DNA of 64,000 nucleotides from Psychrobacillus glaciei (GTDB lineage Bacteria > Bacillota > Bacilli > Bacillales_A > Planococcaceae). This document shows, in pieces, positions 1 to 8,557 of this stretch. The notes below the pieces were generated by a model. The model searched no databases. It was not told the origin of the DNA and was given only the letters and a program-made list of their open reading frames with translations. The DNA lies in the NCBI RefSeq assembly GCF_008973485.1, contig NZ_CP031223.1:3992001-4056000 (forward strand), read 5' to 3'. Numbering within the stretch: the stretch's first letter is position 1; each line of letters opens with the position of its first letter. Made by a program: the position numbers and the translations under genes.

Positions 1-287
1 AATTGGATTTCTGCCACTGGTCTAAAACCATTAACCGCAAGTCCAATTGACGTACCGATAATCCCTGCTTCTGAAAGCGGTGTATCGACTATCCGTTCTT
101 CACCAAACACTTCCTGAAGTCCCTCAGTTGCACGGAACACCCCTCCGTTTTTACCAATATCTTCACCGAGTATGATTATTCGCTCATCCTCTTCTAGCAT
201 CAAACGCATAGCCTCATTAATCGCTTGAATTAACGTCAGTTGTTTCGTCGTTTCTGTTTTTTGATCCGACTCTTTCAATTGTGCCAT
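1..287 (-). CDS. 2-oxoacid dehydrogenase E1 beta subunit, partial (C-terminus outside window)
   Basis: This is the N-terminal 95 codons of a thiamine-diphosphate dehydrogenase E1 beta subunit (PdhB/BkdAB family), which pairs with E1 alpha to decarboxylate a 2-oxoacid and acylate the lipoyl E2. Visible family motifs are [11 protein letters not shown], a [14 protein letters not shown] block and [20 protein letters not shown] at 287 lies three bases after the TAA of the E1 alpha gene (TAA TGA ATG), so the two are translationally coupled. The rest of the gene, and any E2/E3 genes, lie beyond the left edge. The substrate (pyruvate, branched-chain or aryl 2-oxoacid) cannot be told from this part. 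Its neighbours, PheDH and paa genes, make an aryl or branched-chain substrate worth considering; that is inference. Confidence 0.9.
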   Translation of the reverse strand, partial: MAQLKESDQKTETTKQLTLIQAINEAMRLMLEEDERIIILGEDIGKNGGVFRATEGLQEVFGEERIVDTPLSEAGIIGTSIGLAVNGFRPVAEIQ

Positions 288-290
288 TCA

Positions 291-1346
291 TTACTGCCTC
301 CCTAAATGTGATAGGTACGCCTCTTTTTGTTCAGCGAGTTGAGCTGGCATTTCAGCGTATACATGATTAAAAACGTCCTCTACATTCGGCGGCGGAAACT
401 TTTCCATCTCTTCTACAGCCGTTTCGACTTCACTACTCGTTTTTTCTTTAGTAGCTTGAACCCACTCATCATCCCAGTAGCCGTAATTTTTCATAAATAA
501 CTCTAATCGTGCAAGAGGATCAGCAAAATTTTTTCCTTGTTTTTCAGTTCTGTATTTAGAAGGATCATCCGCAGTTGTGTGTGCACCTTTTCTCCAAGTA
601 ACCGCTTCTATTAACGTCGGCCCATTACCGGCACGGGCATGGTCAAATGCTTTTTTCGTTTCAAAATAAACTACAAAACAGTCATTACCATCAATCCGCA
701 GCCCAGGCATCCCATAAGAAACTGATTTTTGCGCTATCGTTGCAGAATTCATCTGTTTTTCAGTTGGAACGGATATCGCATACCCATTATTTTGATTAAA
801 AAAGACAACTGGCACTTTGAACACACTTGCAAAATTCAAACCTTCATGGAAATCACCTTCCGAAGTAGCACCATCGCCAAAATAGGCTATCGCTACATTT
901 TTTGTCCCTCTCCTCTTTTCAGCCCAGGCAGCTCCTGCGGCATGAGGGATTTGAGTCGCAATTGGAACAGCTGGCGGGAAAATATTTAGATCTGGAGGAA
1001 CTACACATCCTTCCACCCTTCCATTCCAGTACAAAAACGTTTGAACCATACTTTTTCCAAACGTGATTGTCACACCATGATCTCGATAAGTTGGGAATAC
1101 CCAATCGTCAGCATTTAATGCAAGTGCGCTACCTACTTGTGCAGCTTCCTGCCCTTCAAAAGGCGCATAAGTTCCTAGACGGCCTTGTCGCTGCAAGTTA
1201 ATCGCTTTTCTATCAAAAGCCCGAACTCGTAACATGTGATAATACAGATCTTTAACCAATTGTTCATCTATTTGTTTTTCAAAGCTCGCATCCAAAAGAA
1301 GGCCTTCATCATCTATTATTCTTTTAATAGGATAGTTATGTTCCAC
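291..1346 (-). CDS. 2-oxoacid dehydrogenase E1 alpha subunit
   Basis: A 351-aa E1 alpha of the PdhA/BkdAA family. The thiamine-diphosphate motif starts GDGATSEGDFHEG near residue 157 and ends at NN near 186-187. The N-terminal RQGRLGTYAPFEGQEAAQ block and a phosphorylation-loop-like RKGAHTTADDPSKYR are also present. The start is a GTG at 1346 preceded by GGAGAG at seven bases. It lies 15 bases downstream of phenylalanine dehydrogenase and just upstream of E1 beta, so one transcript is likely. The sequence looks close to PdhA-type paralogues, so pyruvate is possible. The PheDH-linked position makes phenylpyruvate to phenylacetyl-CoA an attractive alternative that sequence alone cannot settle. 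Confidence 0.92.
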   Translation of the reverse strand: MEHNYPIKRIIDDEGLLLDASFEKQIDEQLVKDLYYHMLRVRAFDRKAINLQRQGRLGTYAPFEGQEAAQVGSALALNADDWVFPTYRDHGVTITFGKSMVQTFLYWNGRVEGCVVPPDLNIFPPAVPIATQIPHAAGAAWAEKRRGTKNVAIAYFGDGATSEGDFHEGLNFASVFKVPVVFFNQNNGYAISVPTEKQMNSATIAQKSVSYGMPGLRIDGNDCFVVYFETKKAFDHARAGNGPTLIEAVTWRKGAHTTADDPSKYRTEKQGKNFADPLARLELFMKNYGYWDDEWVQATKEKTSSEVETAVEEMEKFPPPNVEDVFNHVYAEMPAQLAEQKEAYLSHLGRQ

Positions 1347-1361
1347 TTAACTTCTCTCCAA

Positions 1362-2510
1362 TCAGGATGGTTTGTTAAACGACCATTTTGGTTTCTTCGG
1401 TGCTGAGAAAAAACTATTCTGTTTCCCTCGGTTTGCTATTCTTTTCTCACACATGGCATTTGCTGATTCCTCTGTTGTTTTCCCACTACTTGCAGCATCC
1501 TTATACACTTCTAGAATTGCATCGTATATATGTTTTGTCTTGGCAAGCACTCGTTCATGATTAATGCCATACAATTCATCTGCCACTTGAATGAGACCAC
1601 CAGAATTGACGATATAGTCTGGGGCATATAAAATCCCTTTTTCTTGCAACAACTTACCATGTCTATCATTTAATAACTGATTGTTTGCCGATCCTACAAT
1701 TGCTTTAACTTTAAACATAGGAATTGTAGTGTCGTTAATAATCCCACCAAATGCACATGGAACGAAAATGTCCGCTTCTTGCGAATAAATATCATCATTT
1801 GCAACAATTTGTACTTTACCAGGTGTTTTTGCTGCTACTTCCTCAATTGCCCGCAGACTTTCTTCGTTAATATCCGTTACGTAAATGTGGGCACCTGCCT
1901 CCAGTAATCCAGTAGCAACTTTGAATCCAACCTTCCCTAGGCCTTGAATGGCATAAGAATGTCGCCCTAATTCGTCACTTCCATATAGCAACTGATTGGT
2001 CGCCTTAATACCGTACAAAACACCGGCTGCTGTTGGTATAGATGAATCCCCACCGCCTCCATATTCCTCAGGAAGCCCATTGACAAAGTTCGTTTCTTTC
2101 ATCGCGTGAATGAAATCATCCATTGTCGTTCCCATATCCGTCCCTGTATAAAAACGTCCACCAAGCGAGTTTACAAATTGACCGAACGCACGGAATAACT
2201 CTGGTGATTTATCTGTTTTAGGATCACCAATAATAACCGCTTTACCTCCCCCAAAGTCAACGTCCGCAGCTGCACATTTATACGTCATTCCTTTTGAAAG
2301 ACGTAGAGCATCTTCAAGCGCTTCTTCTACGCTGTTATAAGGTTGCATGCGACATCCACCGAGTGCTGGTCCAAGCGTTGTGTTATGAATTGCAATTATT
2401 GCACGTAAGCCAGTGGATGGATCATTACAAAAAACCACCTGTTCATGTTTAGCCATTTTATCGAAAAGATCAAATTCTTTTGTCATTGATAATTTATCTG
2501 CCATTATCAT
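1362..2510 (-). CDS. Phenylalanine dehydrogenase (Glu/Leu/Phe/Val dehydrogenase family)
   Basis: A 382-aa NAD-dependent amino acid dehydrogenase that deaminates L-phenylalanine to phenylpyruvate. The glycine-rich catalytic block has K78 and K90 ([20 protein letters not shown]), followed by a Rossmann GLGKVG. I call PheDH rather than leucine dehydrogenase for three reasons. The substrate loop reads YTGTDMG (Gly at 123) where LeuDH typically has TAEDVG. The binding-pocket segment reads GSANNQL. The length and the C-terminal NSFF-KPKW tail match, from memory, PheDH of Lysinibacillus and Sporosarcina, while LeuDH is about 364 aa. The ATG at 2510 has GGGGG eight bases upstream; an ATG two codons in is also possible. 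It sits between a thioesterase gene and the E1 genes. Confidence 0.85.
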   Translation of the reverse strand: MIMADKLSMTKEFDLFDKMAKHEQVVFCNDPSTGLRAIIAIHNTTLGPALGGCRMQPYNSVEEALEDALRLSKGMTYKCAAADVDFGGGKAVIIGDPKTDKSPELFRAFGQFVNSLGGRFYTGTDMGTTMDDFIHAMKETNFVNGLPEEYGGGGDSSIPTAAGVLYGIKATNQLLYGSDELGRHSYAIQGLGKVGFKVATGLLEAGAHIYVTDINEESLRAIEEVAAKTPGKVQIVANDDIYSQEADIFVPCAFGGIINDTTIPMFKVKAIVGSANNQLLNDRHGKLLQEKGILYAPDYIVNSGGLIQVADELYGINHERVLAKTKHIYDAILEVYKDAASSGKTTEESANAMCEKRIANRGKQNSFFSAPKKPKWSFNKPS

Positions 2511-2561
2511 CTTTTAAGCCCCCTTAGCGATTTCTTCATATATTAATTAACTTCTTTTTTC

Positions 2562-2966
2562 TTAATGAAGTGTTGAAGCACTCTTCAGTTTTTCAGCAAT
2601 CATATCTTTTGGTAAAATTACTTGTTTCACTTCACCTTTACCAATCATTCTCAAATCATTGTATGCGGTTACTTTTGTGATTACTGCATTATCTTCTAGT
2701 TCCACTAAAGTTGCTGTCAGCGTAACTGTTGAACCGAGAGTGGAAGGTGCTAAATGGTTTAACTTAACCGCAGCTCCCATTCCCTCTTCATCGTCATCCA
2801 AAAAAGGAAGAATGATTTTCCTAGAAACCCATTCCATATGATATGTCATCGCGACCGTTGAATAGACAGGATGAACAACTTCCCCTTCAAATGAAGCAAA
2901 CATATCCTCTGTTACAATTATTTCTATCGTTTCTTCTCTACCTAATTCCATACCCTGCTTCATCAT
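2562..2966 (-). CDS. FlK-like hot-dog acyl-CoA thioesterase
   Basis: A 134-aa single hot-dog domain protein resembling fluoroacetyl-CoA thioesterase FlK. It has the start KQGMELG, the helix segment MEWVSRKIILPFL, the GMGAAVKLNHLAPSTLGSTVTLTATL core containing the equivalent of the catalytic His, and a closing GKGEVKQVIL strand. Family enzymes hydrolyse small or unusual acyl-CoA esters. It is the first gene after a promoter that carries the locus operator (3102-3127) and is followed by PheDH, so it may clear dead-end CoA esters in aromatic catabolism, the job of PaaI elsewhere; that role is inference. The start is ATG 2966, or the adjacent ATG 2963, behind GAGGTG. Confidence 0.75.
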   Translation of the reverse strand: MMKQGMELGREETIEIIVTEDMFASFEGEVVHPVYSTVAMTYHMEWVSRKIILPFLDDDEEGMGAAVKLNHLAPSTLGSTVTLTATLVELEDNAVITKVTAYNDLRMIGKGEVKQVILPKDMIAEKLKSASTLH

Positions 2967-3101
2967 TTCACCTCTGTTTACTATATGGTTGATCGTTGAT
3001 AAAACAGAATGGTGTTTCTACAATTCAATCCACCATTCCATAATATTTTGCAAACGCTTACAAAATTAACAACACGTTCTTTTTTTTTGCATAACACTAT
3101 T

Positions 3102-3138
3102 ATAACGTAATAGTATCAATTCGTAATACGCTAGTCAA
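3102..3138 (-). promoter_or_regulatory. Promoter of thioesterase/PheDH genes with 26-bp operator-like site
   Basis: On the minus strand, TTGACT (3133-3138) and TACTAT (3110-3115) are spaced 17 bp. The spacer and -10 are covered by ATAACG-N14-CGTAAT (3102-3127 on the plus strand), the same arrangement found at the paaA and paaK promoters. Operator over the -10 implies repression. PaaX is the obvious candidate regulator, by inference. Confidence 0.7.
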
Positions 3139-3189
3139 TATAATAATCAGAAAAATCTATGTATTTCGAATTAGTTCATTCCTAGATAA

Positions 3190-3486
3190 ACTAAGACAAG
3201 TGCAAAAGTTCTTTAAGTGCATTTTGTCTTAACTAATTCCTGGGTGCTTTGAACGAAACATTGACTACACTATTACCGAGGGAGTTTTTATGCATCGTGA
3301 AGTGACTGCGTTACTTCACGCTCCACCTTTTTCGGTAATCTTGTGGTAGATGTTTATCCGTTGCCCTCTTGGAATGTTTAGAGGCATGGTAAATATGGTT
3401 TGGATAATGAGTGATGAGATCCTTTCCCTACTCATTTAAAAGCATCCGAAGATACAATTTCGGATGCTACACGCTTCTTTATTAAG
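3190..3486. repeat. Structured intergenic repeat, family 1, copy 1
   Basis: About 300 bp of non-coding sequence that recurs, diverged, at 51510-51836. Shared blocks include TTTAAGTGCAT-TTGTCTT, GGTGCTTTG-ACGAAACA, TACACTATTACC, GAAGTGACTGCGT and GTAATCTTGTGG. It holds a hairpin with arms 3296-3305/3311-3320 and loop CTGCG, an outer pairing ATTACCGA (3272-3279) with TCGGTAAT (3332-3339), and a second hairpin 3441-3450/3459-3468. The arms differ between copies but stay paired. It fills most of the gap between the thioesterase promoter and the flavin oxidoreductase gene. Confidence 0.75.
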
Positions 3487-3562
3487 TGAATTTTCACTTG
3501 GTGTTCCACCGACCATACCGATGCTGTGGAAGAGCTACACTTTTCAGGGGGCGAGTGTTGTG

Positions 3563-4528
3563 CTATTTCCCTAATAACCTCTTTAATTCCTGCGAAGTTC
3601 TTGTCATTCGATTTTCCGCTTCTATCATCATTTCATCGATTAATTCTTTTACTGTTGGAATGTCCTCAATAAGACCTGCGATTTGACCGCTATTAATGAA
3701 ACCATTTTCCATATCCCCTTCAATCGCACCTTTGATATGTTGTTTTTCCGATGTCATTTCACTAAATTGCTCCATTGTCATTCCCGCTTTATCCAACTCA
3801 TCCAATTTCATCGCATATGGTGTCTTTAAAATTCTTCTTAAGCGGCCTACACTTCTCCCGATAATCATCGTTTCAGTATCACTTGCTTCCACTAGGTTTT
3901 GCTTGTACACATGGTGGAAAGGTGCTTCCTTTGTTGCAATTAGGCGAGTACCAATTTGCACACCACTTGCACCTAGCATAAGGGCTGCTGCCAATCCTTT
4001 ACCGTCGCCAATTCCCCCTGCTGCAACAACAGGAACTTTTACATGCTTTACAACTTGCGGGATGAGGGTAAATGTAGTTAACTCTAAGTTTGAGTTAATC
4101 CCCGCCGCTTCAAATCCTTCCGCCACAAGTATATCTGCCCCAGCTTCTTCAGCTTTTTGTGCATGCTTTACAGAAGCTACAAGTGCTATAACTGTTACAC
4201 CATGTTCATGCAGTAATGGTATATAAGGCACCGGATTTCCCGCTGATAATGAAACAATCGGAATGTTATGCTTGATAATAAGCTTTAGCAACTCGTTCAC
4301 ATAAGGCGAAACACTAATTGCAATGTTTATAGCGAAATTCTTATTTGTCAGCTGTTTCGTTTCGAGTATTATATTCTCTACTTCCTTTGGCGTCATAGTT
4401 CCACACCCTATTGTGCCAAGACCCCCAGCTTCTGATACAGCTGCAGTGAGCTGCGCATTGCTAATATTGCCCATTCCACCTTGAATAATTGGAGAAGTAA
4501 TTTTTAGTTTTTCACAAATATATATCAT
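3563..4528 (-). CDS. Nitronate monooxygenase / FabK-like flavin oxidoreductase
   Basis: A 321-aa TIM-barrel FMN enzyme of the nitronate monooxygenase, 2-nitropropane dioxygenase and FabK superfamily. Visible motifs are the N-terminal PIIQGGMG, the second FMN-phosphate block VAAGGIGDGKGLAAALMLGA and GVQIGTR. The segment EGFEAAGINS occupies the place where class I nitronate monooxygenases and FabK usually have EGxEAGGH, so the usual active-site His is not seen there and the reaction is uncertain. It is transcribed on the same strand as the catabolic genes but separated from them by a repeat, and it is divergent from the hexapeptide protein at 4612. Direct membership of the aromatic regulon is not shown. 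Confidence 0.8.
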   Translation of the reverse strand: MIYICEKLKITSPIIQGGMGNISNAQLTAAVSEAGGLGTIGCGTMTPKEVENIILETKQLTNKNFAINIAISVSPYVNELLKLIIKHNIPIVSLSAGNPVPYIPLLHEHGVTVIALVASVKHAQKAEEAGADILVAEGFEAAGINSNLELTTFTLIPQVVKHVKVPVVAAGGIGDGKGLAAALMLGASGVQIGTRLIATKEAPFHHVYKQNLVEASDTETMIIGRSVGRLRRILKTPYAMKLDELDKAGMTMEQFSEMTSEKQHIKGAIEGDMENGFINSGQIAGLIEDIPTVKELIDEMMIEAENRMTRTSQELKRLLGK

Positions 4529-4611
4529 TTTCCATCCACCTCTACTTAAATATGTTATATTAAAAATAATAGAATAACAATTCCAATTACTTTAAGGTGG
4601 GGGTAAAATAA

Positions 4612-5139
4612 ATGATTATTACGTATAAAGGAAATAAACCTAAGTTAGATCCGACTGTTTTTGTCGCACCGGGTGCAAAAGTTATTGGAGAAGTGCAAGT
4701 TGGAGAAGAGTCTACGATTTGGTTTAATGCGGTGCTGCGAGGAGACGAAGGATTGATTTCAATTGGAAAAAGATGTAGCATCCAAGATAATTCGACCATT
4801 CATTTATATGAAGATGCGCCAGTTGTAGTAGAAGACGAAGTTACTGTTGGGCATAATGTCATTCTACATGGCTGCAAGGTTGGAAAACGCTCGATTATCG
4901 GAATGGGTTCTACTATTCTGGATCATGCCGAAATTGGGGAAGAGTGCATTATTGGCGCTAACACATTAATACCACCTGGAAAGAAAATTCCACCCCGTTC
5001 ACTAGTCGTTGGTTCGCCAGGAAAAGTAGTTAGAGAATTAAACGAAAAGGATTTCGAGATTATCCAATTATCCATTGATACGTATGTTCAGAAAGGATAT
5101 GACTATAGAGAAATTCTTCAAAACGGGGAATGCAAATGA
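4612..5139 (+). CDS. Gamma-carbonic anhydrase-like hexapeptide-repeat protein (YtoA/PaaY type)
   Basis: A 175-aa left-handed beta-helix protein of the gamma-carbonic anhydrase family. Hexapeptide turns run from about residue 10 to 140. The three metal-ligand histidines are visible in NSTIH and GHNVILH. It has a GGTGGGGG ribosome site about eight bases before the ATG. The family includes B. subtilis YtoA and PaaY, a thioesterase that hydrolyses a dead-end CoA ester in phenylacetate degradation. Its place inside the paa locus makes a PaaY-like role possible, but it is the only plus-strand gene here and shows no operator, so a general YtoA role is equally likely. Confidence 0.8.
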   Translation: MIITYKGNKPKLDPTVFVAPGAKVIGEVQVGEESTIWFNAVLRGDEGLISIGKRCSIQDNSTIHLYEDAPVVVEDEVTVGHNVILHGCKVGKRSIIGMGSTILDHAEIGEECIIGANTLIPPGKKIPPRSLVVGSPGKVVRELNEKDFEIIQLSIDTYVQKGYDYREILQNGECK

Positions 5140-5233
5140 AAGAATAGACACCTTCCATAGTAAAGCAGCAGCCAAAATTACAATATTGGCTGCATTTTCT
5201 ATTTGGCTAGGAATTTAAAGGGCAAAATTGGAA

Positions 5234-5337
5234 GAGAGCAACCAGCGGCATGGTGAAAGCAACCAATACTACACGAGAGCAACAGATTCAATTATAAAAG
5301 CAATCAGTTTCTTCATGAAAGCAACCATTTCTCAATA
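5234..5337. repeat. Five-unit degenerate tandem array, period about 21 bp
   Basis: Five units starting at 5234, 5255, 5275, 5296 and 5317, each beginning with a variant of GARAGCAACC and 20-21 bp long, in the gap between the hexapeptide gene and paaX. The first ten bases are conserved and the rest of each unit varies. It is followed by a bidirectional terminator. The function is unknown. Confidence 0.75.
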
Positions 5338-5370
5338 GGAAGAGTTAACTTGTGAAACTCTCGTATTAAC

Positions 5371-5406
5371 AAAAAAGGTATTGGTTTATTAACCAATACC
5401 TTTTTA
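5371..5406. terminator. Bidirectional terminator between hexapeptide gene and paaX
   Basis: The inverted repeat AAAAAGGTATTGGTT / AACCAATACCTTTTT has a very short loop and A/T tracts on both sides, so it can serve as a Rho-independent terminator for both converging genes. Confidence 0.8.
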
Positions 5407-5484
5407 AAAATGTTTTTTATTTATCTAATCCCATTCTAGCAATTCACTTATTGTTCCGCCTTTTATTAAACATGTCGAAAGTTG

Positions 5485-6363
5485 TTAATCCATGAGAAGC
5501 GGATGATCATCTGCATCGTATTCTTTGTCTTTACAACGCATATCATTGTCTTCTTGGAATACTTCTTCGAAAAAGCGGCTTGCTGATTGTGCGAGCAATT
5601 TATAATATTGCTCGAATAAAAGAGCAGCATGGTTTCCACTCCAAATTTCTGGGAGTAGTTCTTTCGGTAGCCCAGGATCAGTAAAGAGAAATTTGCGGTA
5701 TTCATGGACGAGGTTTGTCCGTTCTACAAAACACTCTGCATCTGTCATTCGGCCATCGTTCATCATGCTTTGGTGGACTATATATTGTTCACTATAGGTT
5801 GAAATAAATTCTTTATATTTCCCATCGATTTCTTGAAGTGGCCAGCTTTTTTCAACAAGTTCTCTGTTTGCCTGCGGTCCTTTGTATTCGGATATGAAGA
5901 AATCTACATATGCTTGTATGTCATATTTTTTAATAAGAAATTGTACTTCTTTTTCAAGATTGTTCGGTGAAATCCAGCATCCATTGGAAAAACTTCCAAA
6001 ACCACTCCATAATAGCTCTTTGCGGAGTTCATCACGGATTTGTCTTTTTTCTTCTGGAATTGTATACATAAGCATACGCCATTTTCCGTCCCAATCATTT
6101 GGCATTAATTTAAAAATCCGAATCGCCGCTTCTTCCATTCGTGCTTCTCCACGTGTAGTCAGAAAGTAATAACTCTTATTTCCTTTCTTCTCAGATTCAA
6201 GCCAACCTTGTTTCATCATTCTGGACACGGCTACTCGAACCGACTGTTCATTGTGGCCAAATTCCTTCAATAATCGGATCAAGCTGCCAATCCATATTTT
6301 ATTGCCGTAATGGCGGATATAATCTCCGTAGATTGTAAATATCATTGATTGCGTATTTGACAT
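5485..6363 (-). CDS. paaX: Phenylacetic acid degradation operon repressor PaaX
   Basis: A 292-aa PaaX-family regulator. The N-terminal winged-helix region starts MIFTIYGDYIRHYGNKIWIGSLIRLL and continues through SVRVAVSRMMKQGWL. The PaaX central domain holds WRMLMYTIPEEKR, and the C-terminal domain contains FVERTNLVHEYRKFLFTDPGLP. In known systems PaaX represses paa promoters and is released by phenylacetyl-CoA. It ends at a shared terminator and is transcribed with the catabolic genes, 109 bp beyond the crotonase at 6473. The 26-bp operator seen at three other promoters of this locus is absent from its own upstream region, so autoregulation through that site is not supported. Confidence 0.92.
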   Translation of the reverse strand: MSNTQSMIFTIYGDYIRHYGNKIWIGSLIRLLKEFGHNEQSVRVAVSRMMKQGWLESEKKGNKSYYFLTTRGEARMEEAAIRIFKLMPNDWDGKWRMLMYTIPEEKRQIRDELRKELLWSGFGSFSNGCWISPNNLEKEVQFLIKKYDIQAYVDFFISEYKGPQANRELVEKSWPLQEIDGKYKEFISTYSEQYIVHQSMMNDGRMTDAECFVERTNLVHEYRKFLFTDPGLPKELLPEIWSGNHAALLFEQYYKLLAQSASRFFEEVFQEDNDMRCKDKEYDADDHPLLMD

Positions 6364-6472
6364 ATAGATTCACTCTTTCTTTTTCTCTATCTAACAATAT
6401 ATCACGCTTCTTTCCGTCTTTCATTATTTTGTTATAAGAATTCAAATGCGTAACAGCTAAATAAAGAGTTAA

Positions 6473-7249
6473 TTATTTCCCAACAAAGATAGGTTTTCTT
6501 TTCTCACTGAATGCATGTAATGCTTCCATTCGATCCTCGGTTGGAATTGTTAACTCGTATGCCTTGGATTCAATTGCGAGCCCAGTTTGCAAGTCGGTGT
6601 TCATTCCTTGCGTTATGGCATATTTTGCTTGCTTGATCGCTACTGGACCATTTCCCATCATTTCGTAGGCAAGTTGTTCACAAACAGCAAGAAGGTTCTC
6701 TTTCTTCGCAGTTTTCAAAACGATTCCAAGCTGTACTCCTTCTTCTGCTGTAAATTTCCTTGCAGTGAAGATGAGCTCTTTCGCTTTCATTTCCCCGACT
6801 AGCCTTGGCAGTCGTTGTGTTCCACCCGCTCCTGGGATGATAGCCCAGCTCGTTTCCGTTAGACCCATTTTCACTCCTTCAGCTGCAATAGAAAAGTCAC
6901 AGGCAATCATCAATTCAAATCCACCGCCGAATGCATAGCCGTTTACTGCAGCAATCGTCGGCTGCGGGAGATTTGCAATGCCGTTGAACACATCTCGAAT
7001 CGCTTTCACATTTCTTCTAACTTCTGTTTCGTTCAATGTTTTTCGCTCTTTTAAATCAGCACCTGCACTAAATGATTTGTCACCTGCTCCGGTAAAAATG
7101 ACTACTCTTAATTCTGCATCTAGTGAAATCGCATCTACAACTTTTTGAAGTTCATGTAATGTTTCGTAATTAAAACAGTTCAATGCTTCTTCACGATTAA
7201 TAGTGACATATCCAATACTGTTTTCTTTTTTTAGTAAAATAGTTGTCAT
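6473..7249 (-). CDS. Enoyl-CoA hydratase/isomerase family protein
   Basis: A 258-aa crotonase. The start is ATG 7249, preceded by AAGGGGACGACACT; the longer frame upstream would add about 21 residues not typical of the family. The oxyanion-hole segments are FSAGADLKE and GYAFGGGFELMIACD. The catalytic acid/base region reads LTETSWAIIPGAGGTQRLPRLVG and the C-terminus FSEKRKPIFVGK. It is the third crotonase of this locus and lies 102 bp downstream of the thiolase gene. It resembles general Bacillus hydratases of the methylglutaconyl-CoA type more than PaaF or PaaG. It could serve the lower pathway or the ring-opening hydration step; neither is proven. Confidence 0.85.
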   Translation of the reverse strand: MTTILLKKENSIGYVTINREEALNCFNYETLHELQKVVDAISLDAELRVVIFTGAGDKSFSAGADLKERKTLNETEVRRNVKAIRDVFNGIANLPQPTIAAVNGYAFGGGFELMIACDFSIAAEGVKMGLTETSWAIIPGAGGTQRLPRLVGEMKAKELIFTARKFTAEEGVQLGIVLKTAKKENLLAVCEQLAYEMMGNGPVAIKQAKYAITQGMNTDLQTGLAIESKAYELTIPTEDRMEALHAFSEKRKPIFVGK

Positions 7250-7351
7250 AGTGTCGTCCCCTTTTTGATTAAAAGACTGCCCCACTTTCGCTTTTGCTCT
7301 CCTTTTTTTCAAAAGAGCATTGACGCTTGAAGGACAGCCTTATTCAACTTT

Positions 7352-8557
7352 CTATTCCGGTATACGTTCAAAAATCGTTGCAATTCCTTGACCAACTCCG
7401 ATACACATCGTTGCTAATCCAAATTGAACATCCTTTTTCTTCATTTCATACAAAAGTGTCGTTACAATGCGAGCACCACTCGCACCTAAAGGGTGTCCAA
7501 ATGCGATTGCTCCGCCATTGACGTTTACTCTTTCAGTGCTTAATTCTAACTGACGTATGCACTTCAGTGATTGGGAAGCAAAGGCTTCATTCAATTCAAC
7601 CAGGCCAAGATCTTTAATCGTTAGCCCTGCACGATTTAAAGCTTTTCTGGTAGCAAAAATTGGCCCAAGCCCCATAACAGAAGGTTCAAGTCCAGCTGTT
7701 GCTCCTGTCACATATTTTGCTAAAGGCTTCAAATTCAGTTCTTTCGCTTTTTCTGCACTCATTAGTATTAAAGCAGCTGCACCGTCATTAACGCCTGAAG
7801 CGTTGCCTGCCGTAACGGTGCCACCTTCAAATAATGGTTTAAGCTTCCCAAGCTTTTCAAGTGTTGTATCTGGCCTCGGATGTTCATCTTGATCTACAAT
7901 GATTTCATTTCCTTTACGGTCTTTATAGACAACTGGAACGATTTCTTCAGCAAATCGGTTTTCTTCCATTGCTTTTTTTGCACGTTGCTGACTTTCGAAC
8001 GCAAATAAATCCTGATCCTGTCGGGTTATATGATACCTCTGCGCTACGTTTTCAGCTGTTTGCGGCATCGTATCTACACCATACATTTCTTTCATTTTTT
8101 TATTGGTAAAACGCCAGCCGATTGTTGTATCTTGCAGTTCCATATTGCCTCGTGGAAATTCTTTATCTGGCTTTGCCATGACAAGTGGAGCACGAGTCAT
8201 GCTTTCTGTGCCACCTGCGATGTAAATATCTCCTTCACCGACTGCAATTGCTCTTGCTGCGTACATGATTGCATCAAGCCCGGACCCACATAGACGGTTA
8301 ATAGTTGTGCCTGCGACTTCGACTGGCAGACCAGCTAACAATCCAGACATGCGCGCAACGTTGCGATTATCTTCACCAGCTTGATTGGCATTTCCGAAAA
8401 CAACTTCTTCAATTTGTTCTGGGGCTATATTCGTATTCCGTTCAACAAGTGCTTTAATAACGATAGCGCCCAAATCATCCGGCCGTACATCTTTTAATGC
8501 ACCATTGTATCTTCCGATAGGCGTGCGGACAGCATCCACTATGACGACTTCTCTCAT
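7352..8557 (-). CDS. paaJ: 3-oxoadipyl-CoA / acetyl-CoA thiolase
   Basis: A 401-aa type II thiolase. The acyl-accepting Cys is C90 ([13 protein letters not shown]). The C-terminal [17 protein letters not shown] supplies the catalytic His, and CIGVGQG the second Cys. The [12 protein letters not shown] segment and overall length match PaaJ/PcaF enzymes, which cleave 3-oxoadipyl-CoA to succinyl-CoA and acetyl-CoA at the end of the phenylacetate route. Its ATG overlaps the TGA of paaH in an ATGA, giving translational coupling. A general acetyl-CoA acetyltransferase is the alternative, but the context strongly favours PaaJ. Confidence 0.88.
   Translation of the reverse strand: MREVVIVDAVRTPIGRYNGALKDVRPDDLGAIVIKALVERNTNIAPEQIEEVVFGNANQAGEDNRNVARMSGLLAGLPVEVAGTTINRLCGSGLDAIMYAARAIAVGEGDIYIAGGTESMTRAPLVMAKPDKEFPRGNMELQDTTIGWRFTNKKMKEMYGVDTMPQTAENVAQRYHITRQDQDLFAFESQQRAKKAMEENRFAEEIVPVVYKDRKGNEIIVDQDEHPRPDTTLEKLGKLKPLFEGGTVTAGNASGVNDGAAALILMSAEKAKELNLKPLAKYVTGATAGLEPSVMGLGPIFATRKALNRAGLTIKDLGLVELNEAFASQSLKCIRQLELSTERVNVNGGAIAFGHPLGASGARIVTTLLYEMKKKDVQFGLATMCIGVGQGIATIFERIPE

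Noticed and set aside
919..1104. Short opposite- and alternate-frame reading frames inside the E1, paa, ger and ABC genes
   Set aside because: They lie inside well-supported genes, lack ribosome sites and show no family features; they are shadows.
1362..2510. Leucine dehydrogenase
   Set aside because: YTGTDMG substrate loop, GSANNQL segment, 382-aa length and KPKW tail fit phenylalanine dehydrogenase better than LeuDH (TAEDVG, about 364 aa).
5234..5337. CRISPR array
   Set aside because: Period is only 21 bp, the units are degenerate, no spacers of constant length and no cas genes are present.
6364..6472. PaaX operator upstream of paaX
   Set aside because: ATAAGA and CGTAAC occur but the spacing is nine, not fourteen, and half-sites mismatch, so I do not count it with the other three.
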